Assembly: GCA_040510575.1 (NCBI GenBank)
Contig: JBEVIU010000066.1
Location: 1-11,901 of the forward strand
Length of the DNA: 11,901 bases
Source: DASUMF01 sp040510575
GTDB lineage: Bacteria > Actinomycetota > Acidimicrobiia > IMCC26256 > DASPTH01
Direction of reading: 5' to 3'
The notes under the pieces are model-generated. The model made no database searches. It was not told the DNA's origin and saw only the letters and a program-made list of their open reading frames with translations. Positions 1-7,400 of the stretch are shown piece after piece. Position 1 is the first letter of the stretch. Every line of letters starts with the position of its first letter. The translations under genes and the position numbers were made by a program.

Positions 1-59
1 GTCGGGACACGCGCGCCGCGTGCCTCCACGGCGATCTCCTGCTCGACGACTCCGGTCAC
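1..59 (-). CDS. Start of an unidentified gene running off the left edge (5' end only)
   Basis: On the minus strand a GTG at 59-57 opens a frame reading MTGVVEQEIAVEARGARVP up to the window edge, 19 codons with coding-like composition. Its GTG overlaps the TGA (58-56) that ends the VOC remnant upstream, giving a GTGA overlap of the kind used repeatedly in this window, so its translation was probably coupled to that gene. Too little is present to name a family. A short strand of alternating hydrophobic residues near the N-terminus (EIAVEARG.RVP) would fit the first beta-strand of an alpha/beta hydrolase or dienelactone hydrolase, but that is only a guess. The overlap with a real upstream stop codon is the main reason for believing this start. 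Confidence 0.45.
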   Translation of the reverse strand, partial: MTGVVEQEIAVEARGARVP

Positions 60-330
60 GCGGCGTCACCCGTCAGCGACACCCACTCCATCGGGACTCC
101 TTGGGTCGTTCTCGGATCGGTCCACGCCTGGGCGCCGTCACGGTCGAGCACGCGCACGCCTGCCTGCTCGAGCTTGCAGCGTGCCGTCGGGGTCGGCGAC
201 CTCGAGTGCATGTGACCACAGTCGCGCGCCGCGGTCCAACACGGTGGCGTACCGGCTCTGCTCGACGAGCGGCGTGCGGAGGCGGACCGTGAAGTCGCCG
301 GCTCGAACTTCGCTGCCGGCGCACGGCTGC
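56..330 (-). pseudogene. VOC (glyoxalase-fold) family remnant, N-terminally truncated and frameshifted
   Basis: Two minus-strand frames together encode about 90 residues of a VOC-family C-terminal domain. The first frame (about 330-177) reads VRAGDFTVRLRTPL, then SRYATVLDRGARLWSHALEV and ADPDGTL. The second (175-56) continues KLEQAGVRVLDRDGAQAW and TDPRTTQGVPMEWV to a TGA. Joining them requires skipping one base (176), so there is a single-base insertion (or a sequencing error) in the loop-helix of the domain. The result aligns without gaps over long runs with residues about 200-277 of the VOC protein at 6392-7231, sharing VRL, SRYA, the GAR strand, a D-D-x-L-like helix start, LE..GV and TDP(R/K)TT.GV...W. 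No matching N-terminal half is visible: beyond about 330 the frames run into the antisense of the oxidoreductase gene with no recognisable VOC sequence or start codon. Probably non-functional. The exact upstream limit is approximate. Confidence 0.6.
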
Positions 331-420
331 GTGCGCCGCGTGGGATGGCACGATGCCCTCGACGGTGCAAGGCTCCGAGCGACGGCGACCCGTGACGCGA
401 TGTCGTCGCGGTGATGGCAC

Positions 421-428
421 GAAGGGAG
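421..428 (+). promoter_or_regulatory. Ribosome binding site that fixes the oxidoreductase start
   Basis: GAAGGGAG lies 6 bases before the ATG at 435. In-frame GTG/ATG codons at 411 and 414 lie upstream of this site and have no purine-rich tract at a suitable distance, so 435 is the better start. Confidence 0.6.
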
Positions 429-434
429 AGCGCG

Positions 435-1319
435 ATGAAGGTCGGCGTGAACGCGGTCGTGATCGCACCGGACGCGCTCGTCGAGGTCGCGGTCGCCGCC
501 GAGCGGCTCGGGTACGAGTCGTTGTGGTCGGGCGAGCACGTGGCGTTCAACGCCACGGCGCACGACGACATCGTCCGGCGCTACGGCGGGCGCGCGCTGT
601 ACGCGCCCGACTCGGTGTTCCTCGAGCCGCTGATCACGCTGTCGCACCTCGCGGCCGTCACCACAACGCTGCGCCTCGGCATCGGGATCTTCCTCCTGCC
701 GCTGCGCGAGCCACTCCTCGTGGGACGCGCGATCGCCACACTCGACGTGCTGTCGAAGGGACGACTCGATCTCGGGGTCGGCCTCGGCTGGTACGCGCCC
801 GAGTTCGAGGCGGTCGGCGTGGAGTTCCGTCGCCGCGGCCGTCGTACCGACGAGCTCATCGACGCGCTCGACGAGCTGTTCACGAGCAGCGCACCCGAGT
901 TCCACGGCACGTTCTTCGACTTCGGCCCGATCGGCTTCGAGCCCAAGCCGGTGCAGCGGCCACGCCCGCCGTTCCACATCGGCGGCAACGGGCCCGCCGC
1001 GTTCGAACGCGCTGCGAACCGGGGCGACGGCTGGTACGGGGGCGGTGGGAGCGCCGCGCAGATGGCCGAACCGATTTCCGCGCTCCGCCGGCGGCGCGCC
1101 GAGCTCGGCCGGACCGGTCCGTTCGAGGTGTCGAGCGTGTCGCTCGGGCCGCCGCCGAACCGGTCGCAGCTCGACGAGCTGATGGAAGCCGGCGTGGACC
1201 GCGCGGTGGTGACGCCCTTCGTCGACGGCGACGCGACGCCGTTTCCCGGCACAGTGACCCAGCAGCACGCGATCGACGCGCTCGAGCGCTACGCGGAGTC
1301 CGTCTCGCTCGGCGCGTGA
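435..1319 (+). CDS. LLM-class F420-dependent oxidoreductase (TIGR03619-like)
   Basis: A 294-residue luciferase-like TIM-barrel protein, the normal length for the single-domain F420-dependent members of this superfamily. Such enzymes use reduced or oxidised coenzyme F420 for hydride transfer to or from small organic substrates in the cytoplasm. Visible landmarks are the N-terminal strand MKVGVNAVVI, AERLGYESLWSGEHV at about 22-36, the strand-helix block TTTLRLGIGIFLLPLREPL at about 76-94, TLDVLSKGRLDLGVGLGWY at 102-120, and the substrate/phosphate-side stretch PRPPFHIGGNGPAAFERA at about 176-193, followed by GDGWYG. These order and spacing features match the Rv2161c/TIGR03619 group. FMN-dependent LLM monooxygenases are the alternative. 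The ATG at 435 is preferred over in-frame starts at 411/414 because of the ribosome binding site at 421-428. The gene stands alone on its strand, flanked divergently by the VOC remnant and convergently by the CoA-transferase fusion. Its substrate is unknown. Confidence 0.9.
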   Translation: MKVGVNAVVIAPDALVEVAVAAERLGYESLWSGEHVAFNATAHDDIVRRYGGRALYAPDSVFLEPLITLSHLAAVTTTLRLGIGIFLLPLREPLLVGRAIATLDVLSKGRLDLGVGLGWYAPEFEAVGVEFRRRGRRTDELIDALDELFTSSAPEFHGTFFDFGPIGFEPKPVQRPRPPFHIGGNGPAAFERAANRGDGWYGGGGSAAQMAEPISALRRRRAELGRTGPFEVSSVSLGPPPNRSQLDELMEAGVDRAVVTPFVDGDATPFPGTVTQQHAIDALERYAESVSLGA

Positions 1320-1364
1320 CGCGACCTCGCTGACAACCGCCGGCTTCACCGACCCCGCGACGCG

Positions 1365-3839
1365 TCAGACGAGCACGTCCGCTGCGCGCAGCGCGTCGAT
1401 GCGCTCCTGGTCGTACCCGAGGATCGTGCCGAGCACGTGGTCGGTGTCTTCGTGGAACATCGGAGCGTGCCGGCAGACCTCGCCCGCGGTTTCGGAGAGC
1501 ACGTAGCGCGGCCCCTCGACCACGACCTCACCCCACTTCGGGTGCGGCAGCGTGACGAGGTGGCCGCGGTGCGCGAGCTGCGGATCGCCACAGAAGTCCT
1601 CACTCGTCGCGGCCCGATGCGCCGGAACACCACGAGCTTGCAGCAGCGCTTCGACCTCGGCGGCGGCGAGCGTCGACGTCCAGGTCGTGATGACGGCGTC
1701 GAGCTCGTCGGCGGCAGCGAGCCGTCCCGGCGCGGTCGCGAACCGCAGCTCCGACGCGAGATCGGCACGATCCATCGCGTCGGCGAGCACCTCCCAGTCG
1801 GCATCGTCGCGCGCCACGATCGCCACCCATCCGTCGTCTCGACCCGCCGACGCCCGACAGGCGTAGACACCATGGGGTGCCATCGCCCGGTCCCGATTGC
1901 CGCGTCGCTCCGCGACCGCGCCGGTGGCGAACCACTCGGCCATCTCGGGCGCAAGGAACCAGATACCGGCTTCGACCTGCGAGACGTCCAGGACGCAACC
2001 GTCGCCGGTCTCGCTGCGCTCGTCGAGCGCCGCGAGCAACATGGCCAGCGAGAAGCGCGGTCCGACGTAGTCGGTGTAGGGGCCGAGGGGCCCGATCGGC
2101 TGGCGATCGGGCCAGCCGACGAGATGCTGGAAGCCGGCCAACGCAGCACCGACGTTGCCGTAGCCCGCGAGGCTCGACCATGGTCCCGACTGCCCGCACA
2201 GGGCGGTGCTGAGCACGACGAGACGCGGGTTCAGCGCGCGCAGCGCGTCCACACCGAGCCCCCACTTCGCCATCGTTCCTGGCGAGAACGACTCGATGAC
2301 GACGTCACCCCATCGTGCGAGGTCGCGGACGACGTCCTGACCGGCCGCGGTCGAGAGGTCGAGGCACATCCCGAGCTTCCCCGCGTTGCACGTCTCGTAG
2401 AGCGCGGAGCCCTCAGGATCGGGGATCCCCTGTGGAAACGGCGGCATGTACCGCGCGGTCTCGATCCGCCGCGACGACTCGACGCGCACGACCGTCGCAC
2501 CGAAGTCGGCGAGCGCGCGCCCGATGAGCGGACCCGCGACGACCCAGGAGAGATCCACCACCTTCAGCCCGTCGAGCGGAGGGCGCGCCGGGCCGGGCGC
2601 AGTCGCGGCCGGGCGTCGCGGCGACGGCGACGCCCGCCACTCGGTGGCGATCTCATCGGTGTGCTCTCCGAGTGAGGGCGCGGCGCGACGGTGCTCGAAT
2701 GCGGCGCGGTCCGTCTGCGCGAACGGTCCCGGCATCGTGACAGCGCGGTCGCCGTCGCCGAGTGTCACCCAGAAGCCCCGCGCGTCGAGGTGGGGGCTCC
2801 GGCCGAGGTCGGAGACGTCGAAGATCCCGACCGGCAGCACCCTTCGTTGGACGGCCGCCTCGGTGATCTCCAACTTCGTCTTCGACGCGAGGAACGCCCG
2901 GATCATCTCGCGCACCTCGGCGAGGTCGTCCTCGGTGACGGCCCCGGAGGTGAGCTCGTGGTGAATCGTGGTCCAGTCCCAGTCCAGGAAGCGGCCCACG
3001 TCGACGCCGTCGTCCGCCATCCAGCGCAGCAACGCGTTGCTGAAACGCCCGGCCGCGGGGCCGACGGCCAGGTTGAATTCGATGAGGCCGTCCTTGCCGT
3101 GCCACTTCGTTCCGCCGCGCGCCGAACCACTGCCGCTCATGTCGAGTCGCGGGGCCGCGCTTTCGGCGCGCTCGCCTTCGGTGACCGCCGTGAGCACCTG
3201 ACCGAGCGTCGCGACGCCGAGCGACGCCTGCGCCGAGACGTCGACATGCTGGCCGCGGCCCGTGGTGCGGCGTACGGCGAGCGCCAGCAGGATGCCGGCC
3301 GCCGCGTCCGCGCCCGCGTGGAGGAACGCCTGGGACGAGCTGATGCGGAGCGGCCCGCGCTCGCGCGCGTCGCGGTCGCGGTGTGGCTCGAGCGGTCCAC
3401 CTGCCGCCCAGACCACGAGGTCGGCATCCGCGTAGGCCGCCTTCGGGCCGTCCAGCCCGAACGCGGAGATCGAGCACCACACGAGCTGCGGCGCCGCCGC
3501 CATGGTCTCGCCGCGCGGGAGCCCGAGCGCCTCGTCGCCGCCCGAACCGGCAGACTCGATCACGACGTCGGCCCCGAGCGCGAGGTCGCGAACGAGGGCT
3601 CGACCGTCGCTGGAGCTCGGGTCGTAGGCGACACCCCGTCGGTTCGCGCCGTAGGTCTCCCACAGCAGCGAGCGCTGCTCGCCGCCGAGGTCCACAAACG
3701 GGCCCTGCCGGCGCGCCCGTGAACCTTCGAGTGGCTCGGCGGCGACGACGTCGGCGCCGAGGTCGGCGAGGATGCGCCCGGCGACGAGCCCTCGCTCGTC
3801 GGTGAGGTCGAGGACGCGATATCCGTCGAGGAAGCCCAT
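1365..3839 (-). CDS. Tandem two-domain family III (CaiB/BaiF) CoA-transferase fusion
   Basis: An 824-residue protein, twice the usual ~400. Domain 1 (about 1-400) starts LDGYRVLDLTDERGLVAGRI and has GADVVAAEP and GRGQHVDVSAQAS. A proline/alanine-rich linker (401-420) leads into domain 2 (about 420-824), which restarts LDGLKVVDLSWVVAGPLIGR and has GDVVIESFSPGTMAKWGLG, CLDLSTAAG, GYGNVGAALAGFQHLVGW and LDVSQVEAG. Family III enzymes move CoA between carboxylic acids through an aspartyl-CoA thioester. In formyl-CoA transferase the nucleophile lies in a VSMQD-type motif. Here domain 1 has Ala205 at that place and domain 2 has Glu623, so neither carries the canonical Asp. Domain 2 keeps more of the family landmarks and is the likelier catalytic or CoA-binding half. 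Glu at this place also occurs in other CaiB-like proteins, so loss of activity is not certain. The start ATG lies one base from the stop of the TIGR03084-like gene, with no strong ribosome binding site, so translation is probably coupled. Acid substrate unknown. Confidence 0.9.
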   Translation of the reverse strand: MGFLDGYRVLDLTDERGLVAGRILADLGADVVAAEPLEGSRARRQGPFVDLGGEQRSLLWETYGANRRGVAYDPSSSDGRALVRDLALGADVVIESAGSGGDEALGLPRGETMAAAPQLVWCSISAFGLDGPKAAYADADLVVWAAGGPLEPHRDRDARERGPLRISSSQAFLHAGADAAAGILLALAVRRTTGRGQHVDVSAQASLGVATLGQVLTAVTEGERAESAAPRLDMSGSGSARGGTKWHGKDGLIEFNLAVGPAAGRFSNALLRWMADDGVDVGRFLDWDWTTIHHELTSGAVTEDDLAEVREMIRAFLASKTKLEITEAAVQRRVLPVGIFDVSDLGRSPHLDARGFWVTLGDGDRAVTMPGPFAQTDRAAFEHRRAAPSLGEHTDEIATEWRASPSPRRPAATAPGPARPPLDGLKVVDLSWVVAGPLIGRALADFGATVVRVESSRRIETARYMPPFPQGIPDPEGSALYETCNAGKLGMCLDLSTAAGQDVVRDLARWGDVVIESFSPGTMAKWGLGVDALRALNPRLVVLSTALCGQSGPWSSLAGYGNVGAALAGFQHLVGWPDRQPIGPLGPYTDYVGPRFSLAMLLAALDERSETGDGCVLDVSQVEAGIWFLAPEMAEWFATGAVAERRGNRDRAMAPHGVYACRASAGRDDGWVAIVARDDADWEVLADAMDRADLASELRFATAPGRLAAADELDAVITTWTSTLAAAEVEALLQARGVPAHRAATSEDFCGDPQLAHRGHLVTLPHPKWGEVVVEGPRYVLSETAGEVCRHAPMFHEDTDHVLGTILGYDQERIDALRAADVLV

Positions 3840-3840
3840 C

Positions 3841-4596
3841 TCAGAGGTACGCCTTCAGCGTGTCGAGCGCGGCGTCGGCAAGCGGGCCGTCGGCTCGCAA
3901 CGTCTTCGCGTCCGCGCGCTTCATGCGGCGCACGCCGACGCGGGCGAACTCCGCTGCCGTTCCTTCGATGCGCTGGGGGGCCGACGGCGACCCGTAGCGC
4001 CACAACTCGCCCGACGGAGACGAGACCTCGACGACGAGGTCATCGAGCGTTCCTGGCATCTCGCGCTTCGCATCGCGGAACGCGTGCGGGATGGCCCGGT
4101 AGGTGATGTGGCACACGTGCCGCAGCCGGTCGGTGTCCTCCGGCTCGACGCCGAGCGCCATGAAGCAGTCGAGACCGTGTGCCCATGTCTCCATCAAGCG
4201 TGCCGTGCACAGGCTCGGAGCTGCCATGAGGTTCGGACCCCACGGGACGCGTGCCGTGGGGTCGACGGCGCGGAATGCCGCGACCTCCTGTGCTCTCGCG
4301 TCGCGCCACCAGGCCAGGACTTCGGCGCCCTTCTTGCCCTCACCGGGGCTCGCCGTGCGCTTCCGAGCCTCCGGATCGCGCCTGCTGCGGCCCAGCTCGC
4401 GGAATCGTGCCTCACCGTCGCCGCTGAGCGACACGAGCGCGACCTCGTCGAAGAAGGCCAAGTGCGCGACCTGGGCCCGCACGTTCCAACCTTCGGCCGG
4501 GGTCGGCGTCTCCCACGCTGCTTCGTCGACGTGCGCGACCAGCGCGTCGAGCGCGGCCTGCTCCGCGGCCAGGTCGTCGACGACAGCTTCGTCCAT
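3841..4596 (-). CDS. TIGR03084-like metal-binding protein (mycothiol-dependent maleylpyruvate isomerase/DinB fold)
   Basis: A 251-residue protein with the layout of actinobacterial TIGR03084 proteins: an N-terminal four-helix DinB-like domain with W(N)VRAQVAHLAFFDE (His45) and METWAHGLDCF (His140, Asp143). These histidines and the aspartate are candidate metal ligands. Family relatives such as mycothiol-dependent maleylpyruvate isomerase bind a divalent metal and use mycothiol. The function of the TIGR03084 subgroup itself is undefined. The C-terminal part (about 180-251) matches the small SCP2/DinB-associated region by position only. ATG 4596 is chosen over the in-frame GTG at 4611 because GGGAGGC (4609-4603) sits between the two and would serve only 4596. 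The gene is first in a two-gene unit with the CoA-transferase fusion, one base apart, which suggests a shared pathway. It is divergent from the hydrolase at 4862. A role in processing a CoA- or thiol-linked acid is inference from the neighbour. Confidence 0.82.
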   Translation of the reverse strand: MDEAVVDDLAAEQAALDALVAHVDEAAWETPTPAEGWNVRAQVAHLAFFDEVALVSLSGDGEARFRELGRSRRDPEARKRTASPGEGKKGAEVLAWWRDARAQEVAAFRAVDPTARVPWGPNLMAAPSLCTARLMETWAHGLDCFMALGVEPEDTDRLRHVCHITYRAIPHAFRDAKREMPGTLDDLVVEVSSPSGELWRYGSPSAPQRIEGTAAEFARVGVRRMKRADAKTLRADGPLADAALDTLKAYL

Positions 4597-4602
4597 CTCG
4601 CA

Positions 4603-4609
4603 GCCTCCC
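4603..4609 (-). promoter_or_regulatory. Ribosome binding site deciding the start of the TIGR03084-like gene
   Basis: Minus-strand GGGAGGC lies six bases upstream of ATG 4596. It overlaps the alternative GTG at 4611, which argues against that start. Confidence 0.65.
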
Positions 4610-4848
4610 ACGTGGCCGTTGCACCGTGATCGACGACGCTAACGCGCGTCGACTCGGCTCGTTCCTCGACGAGGTGCTCGGCAGCTGCGCGTTCGCGGTC
4701 ATGCTCGAGGTGCTGGTCGCCGGCTGGCGACATCGATCCCGGCGCCTCGTCGCCGCTGCCGCACGATGCCGCGCCGTCGGCACCGCGCGCCGACGTAGGA
4801 TCCGCCGTTCGATGGTTCACGCTCGCGTGCACATGCGCGGCACGATCC

Positions 4849-4857
4849 GGGGGAGGA
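4849..4857 (+). promoter_or_regulatory. Strong ribosome binding site supporting a GTG start
   Basis: GGGGGAGGA lies four bases before GTG 4862, the only start in this frame with a good Shine-Dalgarno match. Confidence 0.7.
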
Positions 4858-4861
4858 CACT

Positions 4862-6301
4862 GTGACAGAGCAGGGCGATCGAGCGGGCGGCGCAACGCCC
4901 GACGCTCGCGTCGGGGTGGTCTCGGGACCCGTCACCGGTGGACACGGCTGGGCCTTCGGCTCCTCACCGGTCGAGCACCTCGACGCGCGCGGGTACGTGC
5001 TCGAGGAGTACCTGATCGAGGGTGAGGCAGACTCCTACGAGCTCGCACCAGGCTCGGAGGTCACCACCGACTCCGCCTGGGACACCGTCTCGGGGAAACC
5101 GGCGCCGTACAAGACGCGCATGATGGTGGTCAGGCCCCGCGACCCTTCGAAGTTCAACGGCATCGTGCTGCTGAACTGGCAGAACGTCACCGCGGGCGTC
5201 GACCTCGGCGCGCCGACCGACGAGGAGATGTTCCGACAGGGATACGTCTGGGTCGGCGCGACGGTGCAGCAGGTCGCGATGACCGGCGTCACCGTCACCA
5301 TGCCCGGGTACGACCTTCCACCCGTCAAGGGCCTTCCCGCGTGGGACCCCGCCCGCTACGGCACGCTGTCGCACCCCGGCGACGCGTACTGCTTCGACAT
5401 GTACGCACAGATCGGGCGCGCGATCAGCGGTCGACGCGCCGGTGGACCCGATCCGATGCACGGGCTCGTGCCGTCGAAGATCATCGCGATGGGCGGATCG
5501 CAGTCAGCCGCGTGTCTCGCGGGCTACCTCGGGGTCGCGCACGCACACGACCGCCTCTTCGACGGATTCTTGCTCGAGGTCCACTGGGGCAACAGCATGT
5601 GGCCTCATCACTCGAAGACCGTCGTGTTGCCCGGCGGTGACATCGTCGGCACGTATCAGGTGCGGGACGACCTCGGTGTGCCGATCTTCGTCGTCAACTC
5701 CGAGACGGAGGCCTGGTCCGTGTTCCCGGTGCGCCAGCCAGACACCGACACCTACCGGTTCTGGGAGGTGGCCGGCGGCACTCACGGCGGCAACCGACCC
5801 GTCGACGCGCTGGCCGAGATCATGGCGCGCGACGGCGTCGAAACCCTCGGGATGCTCGACAGCGCGGGCCGCAACACGATCGACTGGTCGTGCGTCCAGA
5901 GCGCCGCGCTGCGTGCGATGACCGCGTGGGTCACCGAAGGCACGCCCCCGCCGACGTTCCCCTTGATCGAGCTCGTCGAAGGCCCGCTTCTCGACTCCGT
6001 GGTGCGCGACGCGAACGGCAACGCCAAGGGCGGCGTTCGCATCCCGGAGATGGAGGCGCCGATCGCGGCGCAGTGGGGCGTGAACTCGACGCCCGACATG
6101 CTGGCGAAGCTGTCGGGCGAACGGCATCCCTTCAGCGAGGAGCAGCTCCGTGCGCTGTACCCGTCACGGGATGCGTATCTCTCGCAGTACGACGCCGCGG
6201 CCGAACGTCTTGTGCAGGCAGGCGGTCTGCTCCCCGAGGACCTGCCGGCGGTGCGCGCGCACGGACGCGAGCTCGCAGACGCCCTGCCGCACGACACCTG
6301 A
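4862..6301 (+). CDS. Alpha/beta hydrolase domain-containing protein (PF20091 type)
   Basis: A 479-residue cytoplasmic hydrolase with no signal peptide. The nucleophile elbow is IIAMGGSQSA, giving Ser213 within G-G-S-Q-S. His308 in the late motif EVAGGTHGG is the probable catalytic histidine, and the acid may be Glu281 or Glu283 in NSETEAW. Other landmarks are FNGIVLLNWQNVTAG at about 98-112 (the strand leading to the oxyanion region), SHPGDAYCFDMYAQIG at about 170-185, and the C-terminal block DANGNAKGGVRIPEMEAPIA at about 383-402, which is typical of this family. PF20091 members are mostly uncharacterised; esterase or lactonase activity is the usual suggestion. The protein shares architecture with the gene at 9836-11182, including the D.(N/H)GN..GG.R block, so the two are paralogues. 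The VOC gene follows 90 bases downstream on the same strand and may be co-transcribed. The GTG start is supported by the ribosome binding site at 4849-4857. Confidence 0.88.
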   Translation: MTEQGDRAGGATPDARVGVVSGPVTGGHGWAFGSSPVEHLDARGYVLEEYLIEGEADSYELAPGSEVTTDSAWDTVSGKPAPYKTRMMVVRPRDPSKFNGIVLLNWQNVTAGVDLGAPTDEEMFRQGYVWVGATVQQVAMTGVTVTMPGYDLPPVKGLPAWDPARYGTLSHPGDAYCFDMYAQIGRAISGRRAGGPDPMHGLVPSKIIAMGGSQSAACLAGYLGVAHAHDRLFDGFLLEVHWGNSMWPHHSKTVVLPGGDIVGTYQVRDDLGVPIFVVNSETEAWSVFPVRQPDTDTYRFWEVAGGTHGGNRPVDALAEIMARDGVETLGMLDSAGRNTIDWSCVQSAALRAMTAWVTEGTPPPTFPLIELVEGPLLDSVVRDANGNAKGGVRIPEMEAPIAAQWGVNSTPDMLAKLSGERHPFSEEQLRALYPSRDAYLSQYDAAAERLVQAGGLLPEDLPAVRAHGRELADALPHDT

Positions 6302-6391
6302 GTCGACGCGATCCTCCTCGGCGCCCGCGGTTCCGGCCCGAACGTACATTGATTTCGTGGCCGCCGTCGCGGCCCTGAGGGGAGACCCAAG
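6302..6391 (+). promoter_or_regulatory. Short intergenic spacer with ribosome binding site for the VOC gene
   Basis: The spacer is 90 bases. TGAGGGGAGA (6376-6385) precedes ATG 6392 by six bases and is a clear ribosome binding site. The AT-richer patch TACATTGATTT around 6346-6356 could supply a -10 box, so the VOC gene may have its own promoter, but no -35 is evident. No terminator hairpin is obvious after the hydrolase. Confidence 0.4.
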
Positions 6392-7231
6392 ATGATCACC
6401 ATCATCGAGCCACGCGAGTTCCACCGCCTCGGGATCGCGGTGGACGACGTGCCGAGCGCCAGGGAGTGGCTCGAACGGATCCTCGGCGGCGTGGCGCCGT
6501 CGATCGGTCGTCTCGACATGTTCCCGGGCATGGACAGCCAGATGGTCACCGCGGGGAGCTGGCCTCTCTTCCTCATGCAAGGCGGGCCGGTGGCGCGGTT
6601 CCTGGAGCGCCGCGGCCCGAGCGTGCACAGCTACGCGTGGATGGTCGACGACAACTGGGAGACGGAGCACTTCGTCCGCGACCAGGGCATCGAGATCACC
6701 GGCGTCAACATCGACGCGCGCCTCTTCTACATGCATCCGAAGCAGACCAACGGCTTGCTCGTCGAGTGGTGCTCCACCCACCCCACACGGCATCGGCGCG
6801 AGGCCGCTGCGCCGCGCCCGGAACCCGATCCGGGTGGGCCTGGGCTGGTCGGGGTGCGCGAGATGGCGTGGAGCACCGCGGTCGTGAACGACGCCGACGC
6901 GACTGCGACGTGGCTCGAACGACTCGTGCACGCCGAACGCGTCGACGGCAACCCGTGCGGACCTGCGGCGCAGGAGCGCACGATCGACCTGCTCGTCGGC
7001 GGCATCGTCGTGCGACTCGTGAGTCCGACGTCGAGCGACAGCCGCTACGCGCGCGCGATCGAAGAAGGCGGCGCGCGCATCCTGTCGTTCACCGTGCGCG
7101 TCGACGACCTCGATGCCGCGCTCGCGATCCTGGAGGCCGAAGGCGTGCCAACCGTCTACCGCGAAGGATCGCTGGCCGCGACCGACCCGAAGACCACGCT
7201 CGGCGGCGTGCACATCGACTGGACCCAGTGA
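6392..7231 (+). CDS. Two-domain VOC family protein (glyoxalase/epimerase/extradiol-dioxygenase fold)
   Basis: A 279-residue protein made of two VOC modules joined by a charged, proline-rich linker (about 131-151, RHRREAAAPRPEPDPGG). Domain 1 (about 8-130) opens FHRLGIAVDDV (His11), then VHSYAW (His79), and ends FYMHPKQTNGLLVEW (Glu125). The positions and the last motif closely resemble methylmalonyl-CoA epimerase, where two histidines and a glutamate bind the metal, so domain 1 probably binds a divalent cation and may act on an acyl-CoA. Domain 2 (about 154-279) keeps the fold signature but not the ligands: Trp160 and Asp276 occupy the outer ligand places, so it may be structural. Glyoxalase, epimerase and dioxygenase roles cannot be separated from sequence. 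Domain 2 is the close relative of the decayed frame at 56-330. The gene lies downstream of the PF20091-type hydrolase and ends convergently toward the ferredoxin. Confidence 0.85.
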   Translation: MITIIEPREFHRLGIAVDDVPSAREWLERILGGVAPSIGRLDMFPGMDSQMVTAGSWPLFLMQGGPVARFLERRGPSVHSYAWMVDDNWETEHFVRDQGIEITGVNIDARLFYMHPKQTNGLLVEWCSTHPTRHRREAAAPRPEPDPGGPGLVGVREMAWSTAVVNDADATATWLERLVHAERVDGNPCGPAAQERTIDLLVGGIVVRLVSPTSSDSRYARAIEEGGARILSFTVRVDDLDAALAILEAEGVPTVYREGSLAATDPKTTLGGVHIDWTQ

Positions 7232-7282
7232 GGAGGGGCCGACCAGGATCGCTTCGATCTGACCCAGCGGCTGGACTCGCGA

Positions 7283-7301
7283 TCAGCGCATGACGCGCTG
7301 A
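7283..7301. terminator. Candidate hairpin terminator between convergent genes
   Basis: TCAGCGC and GCGCTGA form a perfect seven-base-pair stem around the five-base loop ATGAC. It lies 51 bases past the VOC stop and 99 bases past the ferredoxin stop, so it could serve both strands. No T-tract follows on either side, which is usual for actinobacterial candidates but weakens the call. The rest of 7232-7400 holds no gene I can support. Confidence 0.35.
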
Positions 7302-7400
7302 CCAACGACGTCGAACATCACGACGTCGAGCTACACCACTCCGCGGGGCGCGATCCGACGCGCGGGTGACGCACTGAGCGCGCAGAGCATGGTCTGACAG

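Larger units (their letters stand above)
4597..4861. other. Divergent intergenic region, probable back-to-back promoters
   Basis: 265 bases separate the minus-strand TIGR03084-like gene from the plus-strand hydrolase. The frames across it lack family motifs and look like GC-rich chance ORFs. Two small dyads are visible: CGACGC at 4634-4639 facing GCGTCG at 4646-4651, and the 11-base palindrome CCTCGACGAGG at about 4664-4674. Either could be an operator, but short dyads are common in DNA this GC-rich. The TAGGAT at about 4797-4802 is a possible -10 for the plus-strand gene, with no convincing -35. I see nothing else in it. Confidence 0.3.

Noticed and set aside
138..1349. 403-codon minus-strand open frame opposite the LLM oxidoreductase
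   Set aside because: Most of it is the low-complexity, Arg/Glu/Asp/His-rich antisense of a well-recognised gene. Only its last part (below about 330) carries genuine VOC-like sequence, and that is reported separately.
1320..1364. Possible terminator between the oxidoreductase and the CoA-transferase fusion
   Set aside because: The 45-base convergent gap contains only very short self-complementary bits such as GACGCGTC. No stem worth calling and no T-tract is present.
4626..4865. 79-codon plus-strand ORF in the divergent intergenic region
   Set aside because: It has no ribosome binding site, turns Arg-rich in its second half, and overlaps the strong ribosome binding site and start of the real hydrolase gene.
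7305..7329. Direct repeat ACGACGTCGA at 7305-7314 and 7320-7329, each with a palindromic CGACGTCG core
   Set aside because: It is tempting as an operator or attachment site, but it lies between the 3' ends of convergent genes with no integrase nearby, and this motif is expected by chance in such GC-rich DNA.
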